Counted from the stretch's first letter, positions 23,983-30,103 are shown. The stretch: 32,742 bases of DNA from Helicobacter apodemus (GCF_000765745.2 NZ_JRPC02000024.1:1-32742), one strand, 5' to 3'. A program made the numbers and translations. Notes: generated from the sequence alone by a model not told the origin.

Positions 23983-24441
23983 ATGGCAGAAATCATCATT
24001 AGTATTGAAAAGTTAAAAGGCAGGCTAGAAAAGTTAAGTAAGGTATTAGCAAACAAAAAACCGCTTCTAAGGAGAATTGCTAATACTTTACAAAATGTTA
24101 CAGAGGAATCTTTTGATAAACAAACCTCTCCCTTTGGTAGGAGATGGAAGCCAAATTCTCCTAAAACTCTTGCAGGAAAAAGAGGGAATAAGATTTTAAT
24201 TAAAAGCGGACATCTCTCACAATCATTTACGCAAAAAATCACAGGTAATAGTGTAAGAGTTGGAACCAACAAAACCTATGCGGCTATTCATCAATTTGGG
24301 GGGAAAGCAGGGAGAGGCAAAAAGGTAAATATTCCCGCTCGTCCCTTTATGCCTATTAAAAGTAATGGTGAGATTCCAAAAGACTTAGAAGATAAATTAG
24401 AAAAAGAAGTGGTGGATTATTTAAAGGATGTGTTAAGATAA
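23983..24441 (+). CDS. Virion morphogenesis protein (Mu gpG / P2 gpS-like)
   Basis: This 152-aa protein matches the phage_tail_S family: ESFDKQTSPFGRRWKPNSP, then LIKSGHLSQSF and TYAAIHQFGGKAGRG, ending with IPARPFMPI. In P2, gpS acts in tail completion; in Mu, gpG acts in morphogenesis. I use the ATG at 23983; a TTG two codons earlier is less likely. It closes the plus-strand head operon. Confidence 0.87.
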   Translation: MAEIIISIEKLKGRLEKLSKVLANKKPLLRRIANTLQNVTEESFDKQTSPFGRRWKPNSPKTLAGKRGNKILIKSGHLSQSFTQKITGNSVRVGTNKTYAAIHQFGGKAGRGKKVNIPARPFMPIKSNGEIPKDLEDKLEKEVVDYLKDVLR

Positions 24442-24457
24442 TCCTTTAAATCAAAAA

Positions 24458-24736
24458 TCAATCTTTCATTTCTTCAGCTACATCCTCAATCACTCCCTCC
24501 AAATCAATCACCAAAGAAACATCTTTATTTTCTAAAGCCTCATAAATTCTTTCTCTTACTCTACAAACCGCATTGCTTAAAGCATTAAAATTTGCTTTAA
24601 TTTCAATCTCACATTCAAGACCATTACAAGTTATTTTAATTCCTTTTTTATTAGCCAAAAATCCAATCTCTGAATTTTGATCTATGTTTAAAGATAAAAA
24701 CACCTTTTCTTTTTTATGGATAATTTCTAAAATCAT
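24458..24736 (-). CDS. Hypothetical 92-aa protein
   Basis: This acidic protein has an N-terminal beta-rich half (MILEIIHKKEKVFLSLNIDQ) and a helical end (VIDLEGVIEDVAEEMKD). I do not recognise it. The start has AAGGAG five bases upstream. It is convergent with the head operon and divergent from the Cys-rich/nuclease pair, so it probably has its own promoter in 24737-24855 and may be cargo or the last gene of the minus-strand middle region. Confidence 0.6.
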   Translation of the reverse strand: MILEIIHKKEKVFLSLNIDQNSEIGFLANKKGIKITCNGLECEIEIKANFNALSNAVCRVRERIYEALENKDVSLVIDLEGVIEDVAEEMKD

Positions 24737-24774
24737 TGTGTCTCCTTGTTTTTTATTGAGACAACATTAACTCT

Positions 24775-24797
24775 CCACAGCTTAGTGTGTGCTGTGG
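24775..24797 (+). terminator. 7-bp hairpin in the leader of the Cys-rich gene
   Basis: CCACAGC and GCTGTGG form a perfect stem around a 9-nt loop, followed by TTTGCAGTTTTT on the plus strand. It could be a terminator or attenuator 58 bases before the Cys-rich gene. An AT-rich stretch with TAAAAT (about 24830) between it and the gene could be a promoter. Confidence 0.45.
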
Positions 24798-24855
24798 TTT
24801 GCAGTTTTTAAGAGAAAAAGTTATTTTTTTTAAAATAATTTTTAAAGGAGTTATT

Positions 24856-25098
24856 ATGCTAAAAATCGCTGTGATTATGTTGTTTTCTGTATTATTAAAC
24901 GCAAATGAAATTAAAACCTTTAAAGACAAGGAAATTGCAAAAAATTCTTATCCCCAAAAAGAAATCTGTGTTGCAAATGTTGCTGATGTGAATCGTAGGG
25001 GTTGTTGCTCTCATCATGGAGGTGTATGTGGTTGTAGTGGCAATAAGAAGAAGTGTTGCGATGGCACAATAAGCCCAACTTGTAAATGTGGAGAGTAA
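24856..25098 (+). CDS. Secreted Cys-rich small protein
   Basis: This 80-aa protein has a signal peptide (about residues 1-16, MLKIAVIMLFSVLLNA) and a C-terminal ~30-residue Cys cluster with CCSHHGGVCGCSG and then KKCCDGTISPTCKC. The eight-Cys pattern with HH suggests metal binding or disulfides. I recall similar short Cys motifs in other bacterial secreted proteins, but I cannot name a family with certainty. It is chosen to start at ATG 24856, with AAGGAG five bases upstream. It ends one base before the nuclease start, so the two are co-translated. Confidence 0.7.
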   Translation: MLKIAVIMLFSVLLNANEIKTFKDKEIAKNSYPQKEICVANVADVNRRGCCSHHGGVCGCSGNKKKCCDGTISPTCKCGE

Positions 25099-25099
25099 A

Positions 25100-25765
25100 A
25101 TGAGGATTGTAGTTGCATTTCTATTTTTAGCGCATTTTCTTTTTGCCGAGCAAAACTTTAGCGAAGCTAAAAAGATACTGACAAAATTCTACCAAGACTA
25201 TTCGCAATACCAAACCGACTTTTATTGTAATGCTCCTTTTAAGTGGGTAAAAAATCGTTTTGAAATTGTGCCTAGTCAGGCTTATTCTCCACGCAATGTA
25301 AAGACTAAAAAGGGCAATATCAACCAGAGGGCAAAAAGGATTGAATGGGAACACATTATGCCCGCTCACAACTTCGGGCAACATTTGCCTTGCTGGAGGA
25401 AAGGAGGCAGAAAAGAATGCCAAAATGATGCAACTTTTAATAAAATGGAGGGGGATTTACAAAATCTTGTTCCAGCAATTGGAGAGATTAATGGGGATAG
25501 AAGCAATTATAGATATGCGGAGTCTCCAAAAGATATGCAATATACGCAATATGGAAACTGCAAAGTTTTTACAGATTTTAAAGGCAAGAGATTCTATCCT
25601 GCTAATTATTCTAAGGGCTGGATTGCTAGAAGCTATCTTTATATGAGCAAAACCTATAATATAAAGCTCTCAGATCAAGAGAGAAAACTTATGGAAGCTT
25701 GGGATAAGCAATATCCAATACTTGAGAGGGAGAGGGTTTTTAGAGAGTTTGCAAGGGAGAATTAA
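25100..25765 (+). CDS. dns: Secreted endonuclease I (EndA/Vvn family, Dns-like)
   Basis: This 221-aa protein has a signal peptide (about residues 1-16, MRIVVAFLFLAHFLFA) and the endonuclease I fold. The catalytic EWEH motif places Glu84 and His85, with a Mg-ligand Asn131 in EINGDRSN; several cysteines could form disulfides. It degrades DNA non-specifically outside the cytoplasm. Prophage dns genes of this type are known to block natural transformation in Campylobacter jejuni lysogens (established knowledge, CMLP1). ATG 25100 is used; a GTG four codons earlier lacks a signal start. Confidence 0.9.
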   Translation: MRIVVAFLFLAHFLFAEQNFSEAKKILTKFYQDYSQYQTDFYCNAPFKWVKNRFEIVPSQAYSPRNVKTKKGNINQRAKRIEWEHIMPAHNFGQHLPCWRKGGRKECQNDATFNKMEGDLQNLVPAIGEINGDRSNYRYAESPKDMQYTQYGNCKVFTDFKGKRFYPANYSKGWIARSYLYMSKTYNIKLSDQERKLMEAWDKQYPILERERVFREFAREN

Positions 25766-26046
25766 AAGAAGCTTGGCTCCCTTTTAGTTTTGAGTATTTT
25801 ATAGAGATGTTGTTCGCTTAAGGAGTATTTTTGTTGCAAAGAAAGCATAATATACTTTTGGGTTGCACCATTCTCTTTTAAATCCTTATAATCTTTCCAA
25901 ATGTCCTCATCTCTTTGAATGCTTTTATAACTTGGAATATACAGATTTGCTCCTCCAAAGTCTTGCAACACTTCTTTAAGTGTCGCACCCTTTTGGATTC
26001 TCTCATACAAATTAAAGAAAATATCAAAATTGGTAATGGGTTGCAT
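25762..26046 (-). CDS. mor: Mor/C-family transcription activator
   Basis: This 94-aa protein matches the Mor/C family of Mu: a dimerisation part with FGGANLYIPSYKSIQRDEDI (the Gly-Gly and Tyr-Ile-Pro pattern) and a C-terminal helix-turn-helix (KYIMLSLQQKYSLSEQHLYKIL). Mor activates the middle promoter and C the late ones in Mu; only one such gene is visible here, so it may do both. The start has AAGGAG eight bases upstream. It has its own extended -10 promoter, so it is not simply the end of the early operon. Confidence 0.85.
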   Translation of the reverse strand: MQPITNFDIFFNLYERIQKGATLKEVLQDFGGANLYIPSYKSIQRDEDIWKDYKDLKENGATQKYIMLSLQQKYSLSEQHLYKILKTKREPSFF

Positions 26047-26049
26047 TGA

Positions 26050-26079
26050 TTCTACTCCTTTATGGGTAGAATTTTAGCA
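26050..26079 (-). promoter_or_regulatory. Promoter and hairpin in front of mor
   Basis: On the minus strand TGCTAAAAT (26079-26071) is an extended -10 box. TTCTAC (26071-26066) and GTAGAA (26055-26050) form a 6-bp inverted repeat around the start of transcription and the ribosome site. The dyad could be an operator or a hairpin that hides the AAGGAG of mor. The rest of 26080-26199 is AT-rich with no gene. Confidence 0.55.
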
Positions 26080-26199
26080 TTTTTCTTTAAAAAACCCACT
26101 TTTTATTGGTTTGTGGAGTTTAAAAATTGTCTTTAAAAGCTTGTTAATAGTTATGTGCTATATAAGCTCCTTATTCAAGGCTTTAGCTCTCTTTTAAGC

Positions 26200-26388
26200 C
26201 TATAAATCCCTCTGCACCTCCTTTATTGCAGTGGATATTTTCTCTAAGCAATCCGAGAGAAACCACATCTCTTGCGTTTCTATTTGGTATTCTTTACACC
26301 CAACCCCCATAAACATTGTAATGTTAGAAAGACTCTTTAAATCATTTGCGATATTCTCCAGTGTATCTTTTATCTCTAGTCTTTGCAT
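26200..26388 (-). CDS. Small hypothetical protein
   Basis: This 62-aa helical protein (LEIKDTLENIANDLKSLSNI, then MFMGVGCKEYQIETQ) has no recognised family. The start has AAAGGA five bases upstream and follows the antirepressor-like gene by 9 bases, so it is the distal end of that transcript. The pattern of two helices with a central Cys suggests a small regulatory or chaperone protein, but this is a guess. Confidence 0.6.
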   Translation of the reverse strand: MQRLEIKDTLENIANDLKSLSNITMFMGVGCKEYQIETQEMWFLSDCLEKISTAIKEVQRDL

Positions 26389-26397
26389 AGAAATCCT

Positions 26398-26991
26398 TTA
26401 TTTATATTTTCTCACACTAGATTCACTTACTCCAAGCGTCCTTACAATCTCACTTACACCTACACCGCTTTTAGCTAATTCTTGTATCTTTGCAATAGTG
26501 CTTAAAGAATGCTTTTTAGCTTTACTTCTAGGTTGGGATTTATAGAAGCTTAATAGCTCCCTTTGGGTTTGTAGAAGCTCATCTTTTAAGCTCTCTAACT
26601 CTCTTTTTAAAGAATCTTTGCTTAAATTAGAATCTCTTAACTCTGCAATTAAAGCAGATTCTACATTAGGAATAGAATAGAATCCTTGTTTCCTAATGCT
26701 TGGCAAAACTTCAGAAGTTATCCATTTTTTGAAAGCTTTGGCTTGGGGCAATGCAGAACCAAAGATAAGAGCATATAACCCACTTTCATTCACATAATTA
26801 ATAGTCTGTTTGCCACCATTTGTAAGGGTGTCGTGTTTCACGACATCCTCTTTACAATGTCTTAAGAGTGCATCTCTAGCATTTAAATATCCTAATGCTT
26901 TACACACATCACTTGCAACAAAATGGGGTTCATTTTCTATAACTACCCATCTAACTTCAAAATTCAAATTTTTAAAAACTTGTAACTGCAT
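26398..26991 (-). CDS. Antirepressor-like protein (Bro-N domain)
   Basis: This 197-aa protein carries a Bro-N domain (residues about 1-105: FEVRWVVIENEPHFVASDVC, ALGYLNARDALLRHC, and the end ITSEVLPSIRKQGFY) and a C-terminal helix-turn-helix (about 160-195, LSTIAKIQELAKSGVGVSEI). Bro-N proteins of phages often bind DNA or oppose a repressor. The role here is inferred. It overlaps nothing but follows the 37-aa membrane peptide by three bases, with its ribosome site inside that gene. Confidence 0.85.
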   Translation of the reverse strand: MQLQVFKNLNFEVRWVVIENEPHFVASDVCKALGYLNARDALLRHCKEDVVKHDTLTNGGKQTINYVNESGLYALIFGSALPQAKAFKKWITSEVLPSIRKQGFYSIPNVESALIAELRDSNLSKDSLKRELESLKDELLQTQRELLSFYKSQPRSKAKKHSLSTIAKIQELAKSGVGVSEIVRTLGVSESSVRKYK

Positions 26992-26994
26992 TAC

Positions 26995-27108
26995 TCACTC
27001 CTTGGATTCTAGCTTTTCTATACGCTTTTGCAGTCTATCCACCCAAAGCACAAGCCCCACAATGATAAGCACCTCTGCAATATCTAAAATATGACCTAAT
27101 ATTTCCAT
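26995..27108 (-). CDS. 37-aa single-pass membrane peptide
   Basis: The ATG at 27108 has AAGGAG six bases upstream. The product MEILGHILDIAEVLIIVGLV... has one membrane helix (about residues 5-23) followed by a basic/acidic tail (DRLQKRIEKLESKE). Its end carries the ribosome site of the antirepressor gene. It is too short to find by family. It could be a small holin-like, toxin-like or regulatory peptide. Confidence 0.65.
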   Translation of the reverse strand: MEILGHILDIAEVLIIVGLVLWVDRLQKRIEKLESKE

Positions 27109-27142
27109 TTGCTACTCCTTTATGGTAAAATTTCAAAACACA

Positions 27143-27172
27143 AATGATAAAGCCCCTTGCGAGGGGGAGCGG
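27143..27172 (-). terminator. Hairpin after the 30-aa peptide
   Basis: On the minus strand CCCCT and AGGGG pair around CGCA, followed by CTTTATCATTTG. It lies directly after the stop of the 30-aa peptide and before the 37-aa gene. The U tract is poor, so it is a weak terminator or RNA stability element. Confidence 0.4.
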
Positions 27173-27265
27173 TTACCCACTCCAAATCTGTATCACTTTA
27201 GATACAAGATAGATAATGCTTAAAATCTTAACTGCTAGGCTAAGTTTTTTATCTAGCTTTTTCAT
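27173..27265 (-). CDS. 30-aa hydrophobic peptide
   Basis: The ATG at 27265 has AAGGAG seven bases upstream. The product begins MKKLDKKLSLAVKILSIIYL and has one possible membrane helix (about residues 9-27) after a Lys-rich start. It is the first gene behind a strong promoter with an 11-bp inverted repeat, so it is probably made on purpose. Its size and topology are like those of type I toxins or small membrane regulators; its role is unknown. Confidence 0.6.
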   Translation of the reverse strand: MKKLDKKLSLAVKILSIIYLVSKVIQIWSG

Positions 27266-27275
27266 TGTGTATCTC

Positions 27276-27310
27276 CTTTCAGTAAGCTTCTTAAATCCAC
27301 TTACTGAAAG
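27276..27310 (-). promoter_or_regulatory. 11-bp inverted repeat at the start of the small-peptide transcript
   Basis: CTTTCAGTAAG (27276-27286) and CTTACTGAAAG (27300-27310) are perfect reverse complements with a 13-nt spacer. The dyad covers the expected start of transcription and ends in the AAAGGAG ribosome site. It can act either as an operator on DNA or as a hairpin in RNA that partly hides the ribosome site. Confidence 0.65.
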
Positions 27311-27311
27311 A

Positions 27312-27340
27312 ATTATAACATATTTAAGAAATATAATCAA
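27312..27340 (-). promoter_or_regulatory. Strong sigma-70 type promoter
   Basis: On the minus strand TTGATT (-35, 27340-27335) and TATAAT (-10, 27317-27312) are separated by 17 bases, and the -10 box has an upstream TG (TGTTATAAT). This is the best consensus promoter I can see in the window. It would drive the 30-aa and 37-aa peptides, the antirepressor-like gene and the 62-aa gene. 27311-27397 is otherwise AT-rich and gene-free. Confidence 0.7.
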
Positions 27341-27397
27341 GATTTAATATATATTTTAGAAGTTATTCTTAATTAAGAGTATTTATTTAAGAAGTAA

Positions 27398-27637
27398 TTA
27401 TTTAGAAATATCCCTGATAATTTCTTTCAATAGCTGAAACTGCTTAAGTTGTTTTTTAAGCTGAATAGTCTCTAAATATAGATTAATGGCTACTTCTATT
27501 GATTTACTTATCTCTCCTGTTGAAGCATTTTTGTTTAGGGTAGCCTCACTATACCCAATTCTCTCCCCTAGCTCTCTATAAGTTAGCCCCAATTCCTTGC
27601 AGGTTTTTTTAATAAGATTGTCATCGTTTTTTGCCAT
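27398..27637 (-). CDS. Small helix-turn-helix protein
   Basis: This 79-aa protein has a helix-turn-helix (residues about 8-45, LIKKTCKELGLTYRELGERI and GYSEATLNKNAS) followed by a helical/coiled-coil tail. It is likely a DNA-binding regulator. It lies last in the early operon, just before the strong promoter, and so is a candidate to act on the inverted repeat at 27276-27310. The start has AAAAAGGAAAAAG upstream. Confidence 0.75.
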   Translation of the reverse strand: MAKNDDNLIKKTCKELGLTYRELGERIGYSEATLNKNASTGEISKSIEVAINLYLETIQLKKQLKQFQLLKEIIRDISK

Positions 27638-27674
27638 CTTTTTCCTTTTTAAAATTATATTTCAAGCAGTTTTA

Positions 27675-27693
27675 AAAGCTTATAAAAAGCTTT
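27675..27693 (-). terminator. Hairpin between GemA and the HTH gene
   Basis: AAAGCTT (27675-27681) and AAGCTTT (27687-27693) pair around ATAAA. On the minus strand it comes right after the GemA stop and is followed by TTTTAAAAC. It may be a weak terminator or attenuator that lowers expression of the downstream HTH gene. Confidence 0.4.
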
Positions 27694-27696
27694 GCT

Positions 27697-28122
27697 TTAG
27701 TCCTTTTTATTTTCTTGCCACTTCTTTAATCCAATAATCACCTTTTGGGCTTCTATAAGCGATAAGCTTTCTAAATACAAAGGGAGTCTGCCAACAATGC
27801 GTTTAATAAACTTTCTCAATCCCAACTCACTTTTATCCTCTGCTACTACCTTATAAGCTTTAAGGATAGTTTGGATTTGTGCGTCTGTTGCACCTCCTAC
27901 TTCGTTAGGTTTTTGGATTGCTTTTTTAGGGAAAAAACCTAAATAATTAGCAAAATCCCTTAAATCTTTCAAGTTTAATTCTTTACTAGATTCTACTTTG
28001 TATCTTGCCCAAAGTAAATCTCTATATTGAATTTCTGCCATACCTAATTCTTCCTTTTTAATGTGAATTCCAGCAATAAGTCTCTTTCTCTCTAGCTCTT
28101 GGATAGGTGTTAGTTTTTGCAT
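27697..28122 (-). CDS. gemA: GemA-like regulatory protein (Mu gp16, DUF1018)
   Basis: This 141-aa protein matches the GemA/DUF1018 family of Mu-like phages: LIAGIHIKKEELGMAEIQYR, then LWARYKVESSKELNLKDLRD and a long helical end (LSLIEAQKVIIGLKKWQE). Mu GemA (E16) modulates host gene expression and DNA topology early in infection. It overlaps the previous gene by 13 bases in the early operon. Confidence 0.82.
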   Translation of the reverse strand: MQKLTPIQELERKRLIAGIHIKKEELGMAEIQYRDLLWARYKVESSKELNLKDLRDFANYLGFFPKKAIQKPNEVGGATDAQIQTILKAYKVVAEDKSELGLRKFIKRIVGRLPLYLESLSLIEAQKVIIGLKKWQENKKD

Positions 28123-28556
28123 TCTCTCTCCTTTAGGCGATTATGTTTTATAAGCTCTTTAATGCTTTCAAAACAAGCCTTAAGACTTTCATCTGTTGCT
28201 TTTATTTTAAACTCTCCTGTGGCTCTCTCTTTATAGGTTTGCTCTTTTTGCTCTTCTACCTCACTTAATGTAGGTTTAAAGCTAACTTTGCTTAAAACCT
28301 TAGAAAATACCACTATGTCCTTTAATCCTCTTTGTTTATAAAGAGCTCTCATTTTTTCTAGAGTCTGCTTCTCCTCCCTTTTCCACTCTTGCAGTGCTAA
28401 AGGGTGATTAAAAACAATTACACAAACTTCTTTACCTCCAATGCTTTTTAAATCTATTCTTGCAATGAGATTCTTTAATCTCTCATCTATGCTATCAAAG
28501 ACTAGAGCTTTTAAAGCTTTGCGTTTTTCTAACTCCTGCCACACATTCTTCTCCAT
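28110..28556 (-). CDS. Hypothetical protein with weak resemblance to DciA/DUF721
   Basis: This 148-aa protein has a helical start (MEKNVWQELEKRKALKALVF), then GKEVCVIVFNHPLALQEWKR and GLKDIVVFSKVL. That strand-helix-strand order resembles the DUF721/DciA type of KH-like domain, which in bacteria loads or aids the replicative helicase DnaB. The similarity is weak and by eye. A role in recruiting host replication to the transpososome would fit the early operon but is inferred. It overlaps YopX by one base. Confidence 0.55.
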   Translation of the reverse strand: MEKNVWQELEKRKALKALVFDSIDERLKNLIARIDLKSIGGKEVCVIVFNHPLALQEWKREEKQTLEKMRALYKQRGLKDIVVFSKVLSKVSFKPTLSEVEEQKEQTYKERATGEFKIKATDESLKACFESIKELIKHNRLKERECKN

Positions 28557-28972
28557 TACAACTCCAATAAGTCTTTATTTTCACGGATATTGCCTACTAC
28601 TTCAATATCAGGATTTGCCAATTTATCAAAAGTTTCAATAACTGGATGTTCTATACAAACAAACTCAAACATTCCTCTCTTATGATTAAATTCTATTTTT
28701 GAATAATATTCAACGCCTCCTCCATCAACACAATGGGCTATAATATCTCCCTCATAAATCTTATTGCCACTTTTATCTTTTAATCCTGTGTATAGTTCAA
28801 CTTCATAATTGCTGCTAAGCATAGAAGCAGATTCAAGATTTTTAGCAAAAACAATCCCCAAGTTTATACTAAAAGTGTTTTTATCACCTGGCATCATTGA
28901 AAATTCTAAATTGTTATAGTATATTTTTTTAGAAATATCCCACACCCTAAAATCAAGATCTTGTAGTTTCAT
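28556..28972 (-). CDS. YopX-family protein
   Basis: This 138-aa protein matches the YopX family found in many phages: LDFRVWDISKKIYYNNL at the start, the hallmark ELYTGLKDKSGNKIYEGDII, and the end DIEVVGNIRENKDLLEL. The family function is unknown. The start has AGGAG nearby. It lies in the middle of the early operon. Confidence 0.9.
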   Translation of the reverse strand: MKLQDLDFRVWDISKKIYYNNLEFSMMPGDKNTFSINLGIVFAKNLESASMLSSNYEVELYTGLKDKSGNKIYEGDIIAHCVDGGGVEYYSKIEFNHKRGMFEFVCIEHPVIETFDKLANPDIEVVGNIRENKDLLEL

Positions 28973-29037
28973 TTATTCTCCTCTCCTAGTAAATCGGGAT
29001 TATCGTGGCTCCCACCACTAAAGTTTGCAAAGGTCAT
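28969..29037 (-). CDS. Possible 22-aa leader peptide before YopX
   Basis: ATG at 29037 overlaps the stop of the 71-aa gene (ATGA) and reads 22 codons (MTFANFSGGSHDNPDLLGEE...) to a stop overlapping the YopX start. Its last codons contain the GGAGAGGAG ribosome site of YopX. It may only serve translational coupling. Real expression is uncertain. Confidence 0.3.
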   Translation of the reverse strand: MTFANFSGGSHDNPDLLGEENK

Positions 29038-29249
29038 TTATGCTCCTTATTTAAAAACTCCTCTTTTGTCTTAAGCCACGCTTCCCAGTTTTCACCATTA
29101 CATATATCTAGGACTTTAAGTCTAAATGCCTCATCAGTGTAATACTTATTAGCATATATACGCATCTGCAAAACCTCTAAGAGTTCCTCATCACTAATTA
29201 GACTTTCTTTCAAAGGTATTTCAAGTTCTATTTCTTTTTGTATTAACAT
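29034..29249 (-). CDS. Small hypothetical protein, early operon
   Basis: This 71-aa acidic protein (MLIQKEIELEIPLKESLISD, then ELLEVLQMRIYANKYY) is helical and not recognised. The start has AAAGGGAG seven bases upstream. It follows a gap (29250-29416) with two hairpins. Its position between Gam/basic protein and YopX suggests an early regulatory or host-takeover role, which is not shown by sequence. Confidence 0.6.
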   Translation of the reverse strand: MLIQKEIELEIPLKESLISDEELLEVLQMRIYANKYYTDEAFRLKVLDICNGENWEAWLKTKEEFLNKEHK

Positions 29250-29278
29250 TCACTCTCCCTTTGTAAAACTTCAAACAA

Positions 29279-29297
29279 GCCTACCAAAGCAGTAGGC
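29279..29297 (-). terminator. Hairpin upstream of the 71-aa gene
   Basis: GCCTAC and GTAGGC form a 6-bp GC-rich stem around 7 nt, followed on the minus strand by TTGTTTGAAGTTTT. It could be an attenuator between the basic-protein gene and the 71-aa gene. Confidence 0.45.
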
Positions 29298-29309
29298 TCT
29301 ATTCAAGTT

Positions 29310-29405
29310 TTAATCAAACCAAACCCTTAAAGTCCCATCTTTCTCAAAACTCAATTCATCAGGATTTTTCCCTCCAAGAAGCCTTAAAGTAAAGGCTTCT
29401 TGCAA
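29310..29405 (-). CDS. Possible 31-aa peptide frame after the basic protein
   Basis: From TTG 29405 the frame reads LQEAFTLRLLGG, then a Gly-Lys-Asn-Pro and a charged end LSFEKDGTLRVWFD. The composition looks like real protein, but there is no good ribosome site and the only start is TTG. The frame continues upstream to overlap the end of the basic-protein gene in the -1 frame, so it could be a frameshift tail of that protein or a remnant. Confidence 0.35.
   Translation of the reverse strand: MQEAFTLRLLGGKNPDELSFEKDGTLRVWFD
29375..29400. repeat. 10-bp perfect hairpin after the basic-protein gene
   Basis: AAGAAGCCTT and AAGGCTTCTT pair perfectly around a 6-nt loop just beyond the stop of the 64-aa basic gene. 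It lies within the possible 31-aa frame. It lacks a U tract on the transcribed strand and may be an mRNA processing or stability element. Confidence 0.5.
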
Positions 29406-29416
29406 GGTAAAAAAGA

Positions 29417-29611
29417 TTATTTCTTCCTTGCTTTAATGTTTTGTTTCTTAACTGCCTTTTTGTGCTTCGTTCGTCTCCTTCTCTCACTTTTGCTAATCGT
29501 GCTTGTTGGGCTTCTTTTAGTGGAATTGCCTTTCTTTCTTTGTGTTCTCTTTTTTGAAAAAGTAGGAAGAAGTGTTTGTGCTAAAGCAGGGGATAATGCT
29601 TTAAACTTCAT
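29417..29611 (-). CDS. Very basic 64-aa protein, possible DNA-binding partner of Gam
   Basis: Of 64 residues, 24 are Lys or Arg and only one is acidic (a Glu). The first ~20 residues are less charged (MKFKALSPALAQTLLPTFSK), and the rest is a Lys/Arg/Ser/Thr tail like that of histone H1-type or nucleoid proteins. The ATG overlaps the Gam stop (ATGA), so it is translated with Gam. A role in binding DNA or RNA is inferred from charge alone. No family is recognised. Confidence 0.65.
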   Translation of the reverse strand: MKFKALSPALAQTLLPTFSKKRTQRKKGNSTKRSPTSTISKSERRRRTKHKKAVKKQNIKARKK

Positions 29612-30093
29612 TGCACACTCTCCAAGCTTTCAAGTCTCGGCACAATTCTAAAATTGTCTTTAATTACTCTTTTGAGCCCTAGCTTGACTAAAGTAGAATC
29701 ATCTAGCTCACACACCGCGTCTTTATCAATGCTCTCCTCATACTTAATGCAATCATTGCAACCATAGCTCTTTAAGCTCAAGAGGAGTTTGTCTATCTTT
29801 TCTCTAACTCTAGGCAGTGAGACAGACTTTACAAGCCTATAACCAATGGTTCCAAAGGTAAATTCTTTGCTTCTTTTTTCTGCAAAATCTGCTTTATTCT
29901 CCTCACAAAAACTTGTGATACACTGCTCTAAATACTTTTTTTCATTAAAGAGTTTGTCAATCTCCGCACTTCTTGATTCCTTGATTCTGTTGCACTCTAA
30001 GGTTACTTCTCCATTAATCCTTTCAATCCCCACACTAAGCTCTGCAATCCTCTTTAGTGTGGTATTAACATCCTCATAATTTTTAATTTCCAT
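29608..30093 (-). CDS. gam: Host-nuclease inhibitor Gam
   Basis: This 161-aa protein belongs to the Mu Gam family, which binds double-strand DNA ends and blocks exonucleases such as RecBCD/AddAB; it is related to eukaryotic Ku. It shows a helical N-terminal half (LKRIAELSVGIERINGEVTL, then RIKESRSAEIDKLF) and the central motif EFTFGTIGYRLVKSVSLP. The length is near that of Mu Gam (174). It lies in the early operon after the DUF1937-like gene. Confidence 0.9.
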   Translation of the reverse strand: MEIKNYEDVNTTLKRIAELSVGIERINGEVTLECNRIKESRSAEIDKLFNEKKYLEQCITSFCEENKADFAEKRSKEFTFGTIGYRLVKSVSLPRVREKIDKLLLSLKSYGCNDCIKYEESIDKDAVCELDDSTLVKLGLKRVIKDNFRIVPRLESLESVQ

Positions 30094-30103
30094 TTTCTCT
30101 CCT

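Noticed and set aside
29400-29651. 83-codon hydrophobic plus-strand frame
   Set aside because: It is the antisense of the Lys/Arg-rich gene (antisense of AAA/AAG reads Phe/Leu) and starts at TTG without support; the minus-strand gene is coupled to Gam.
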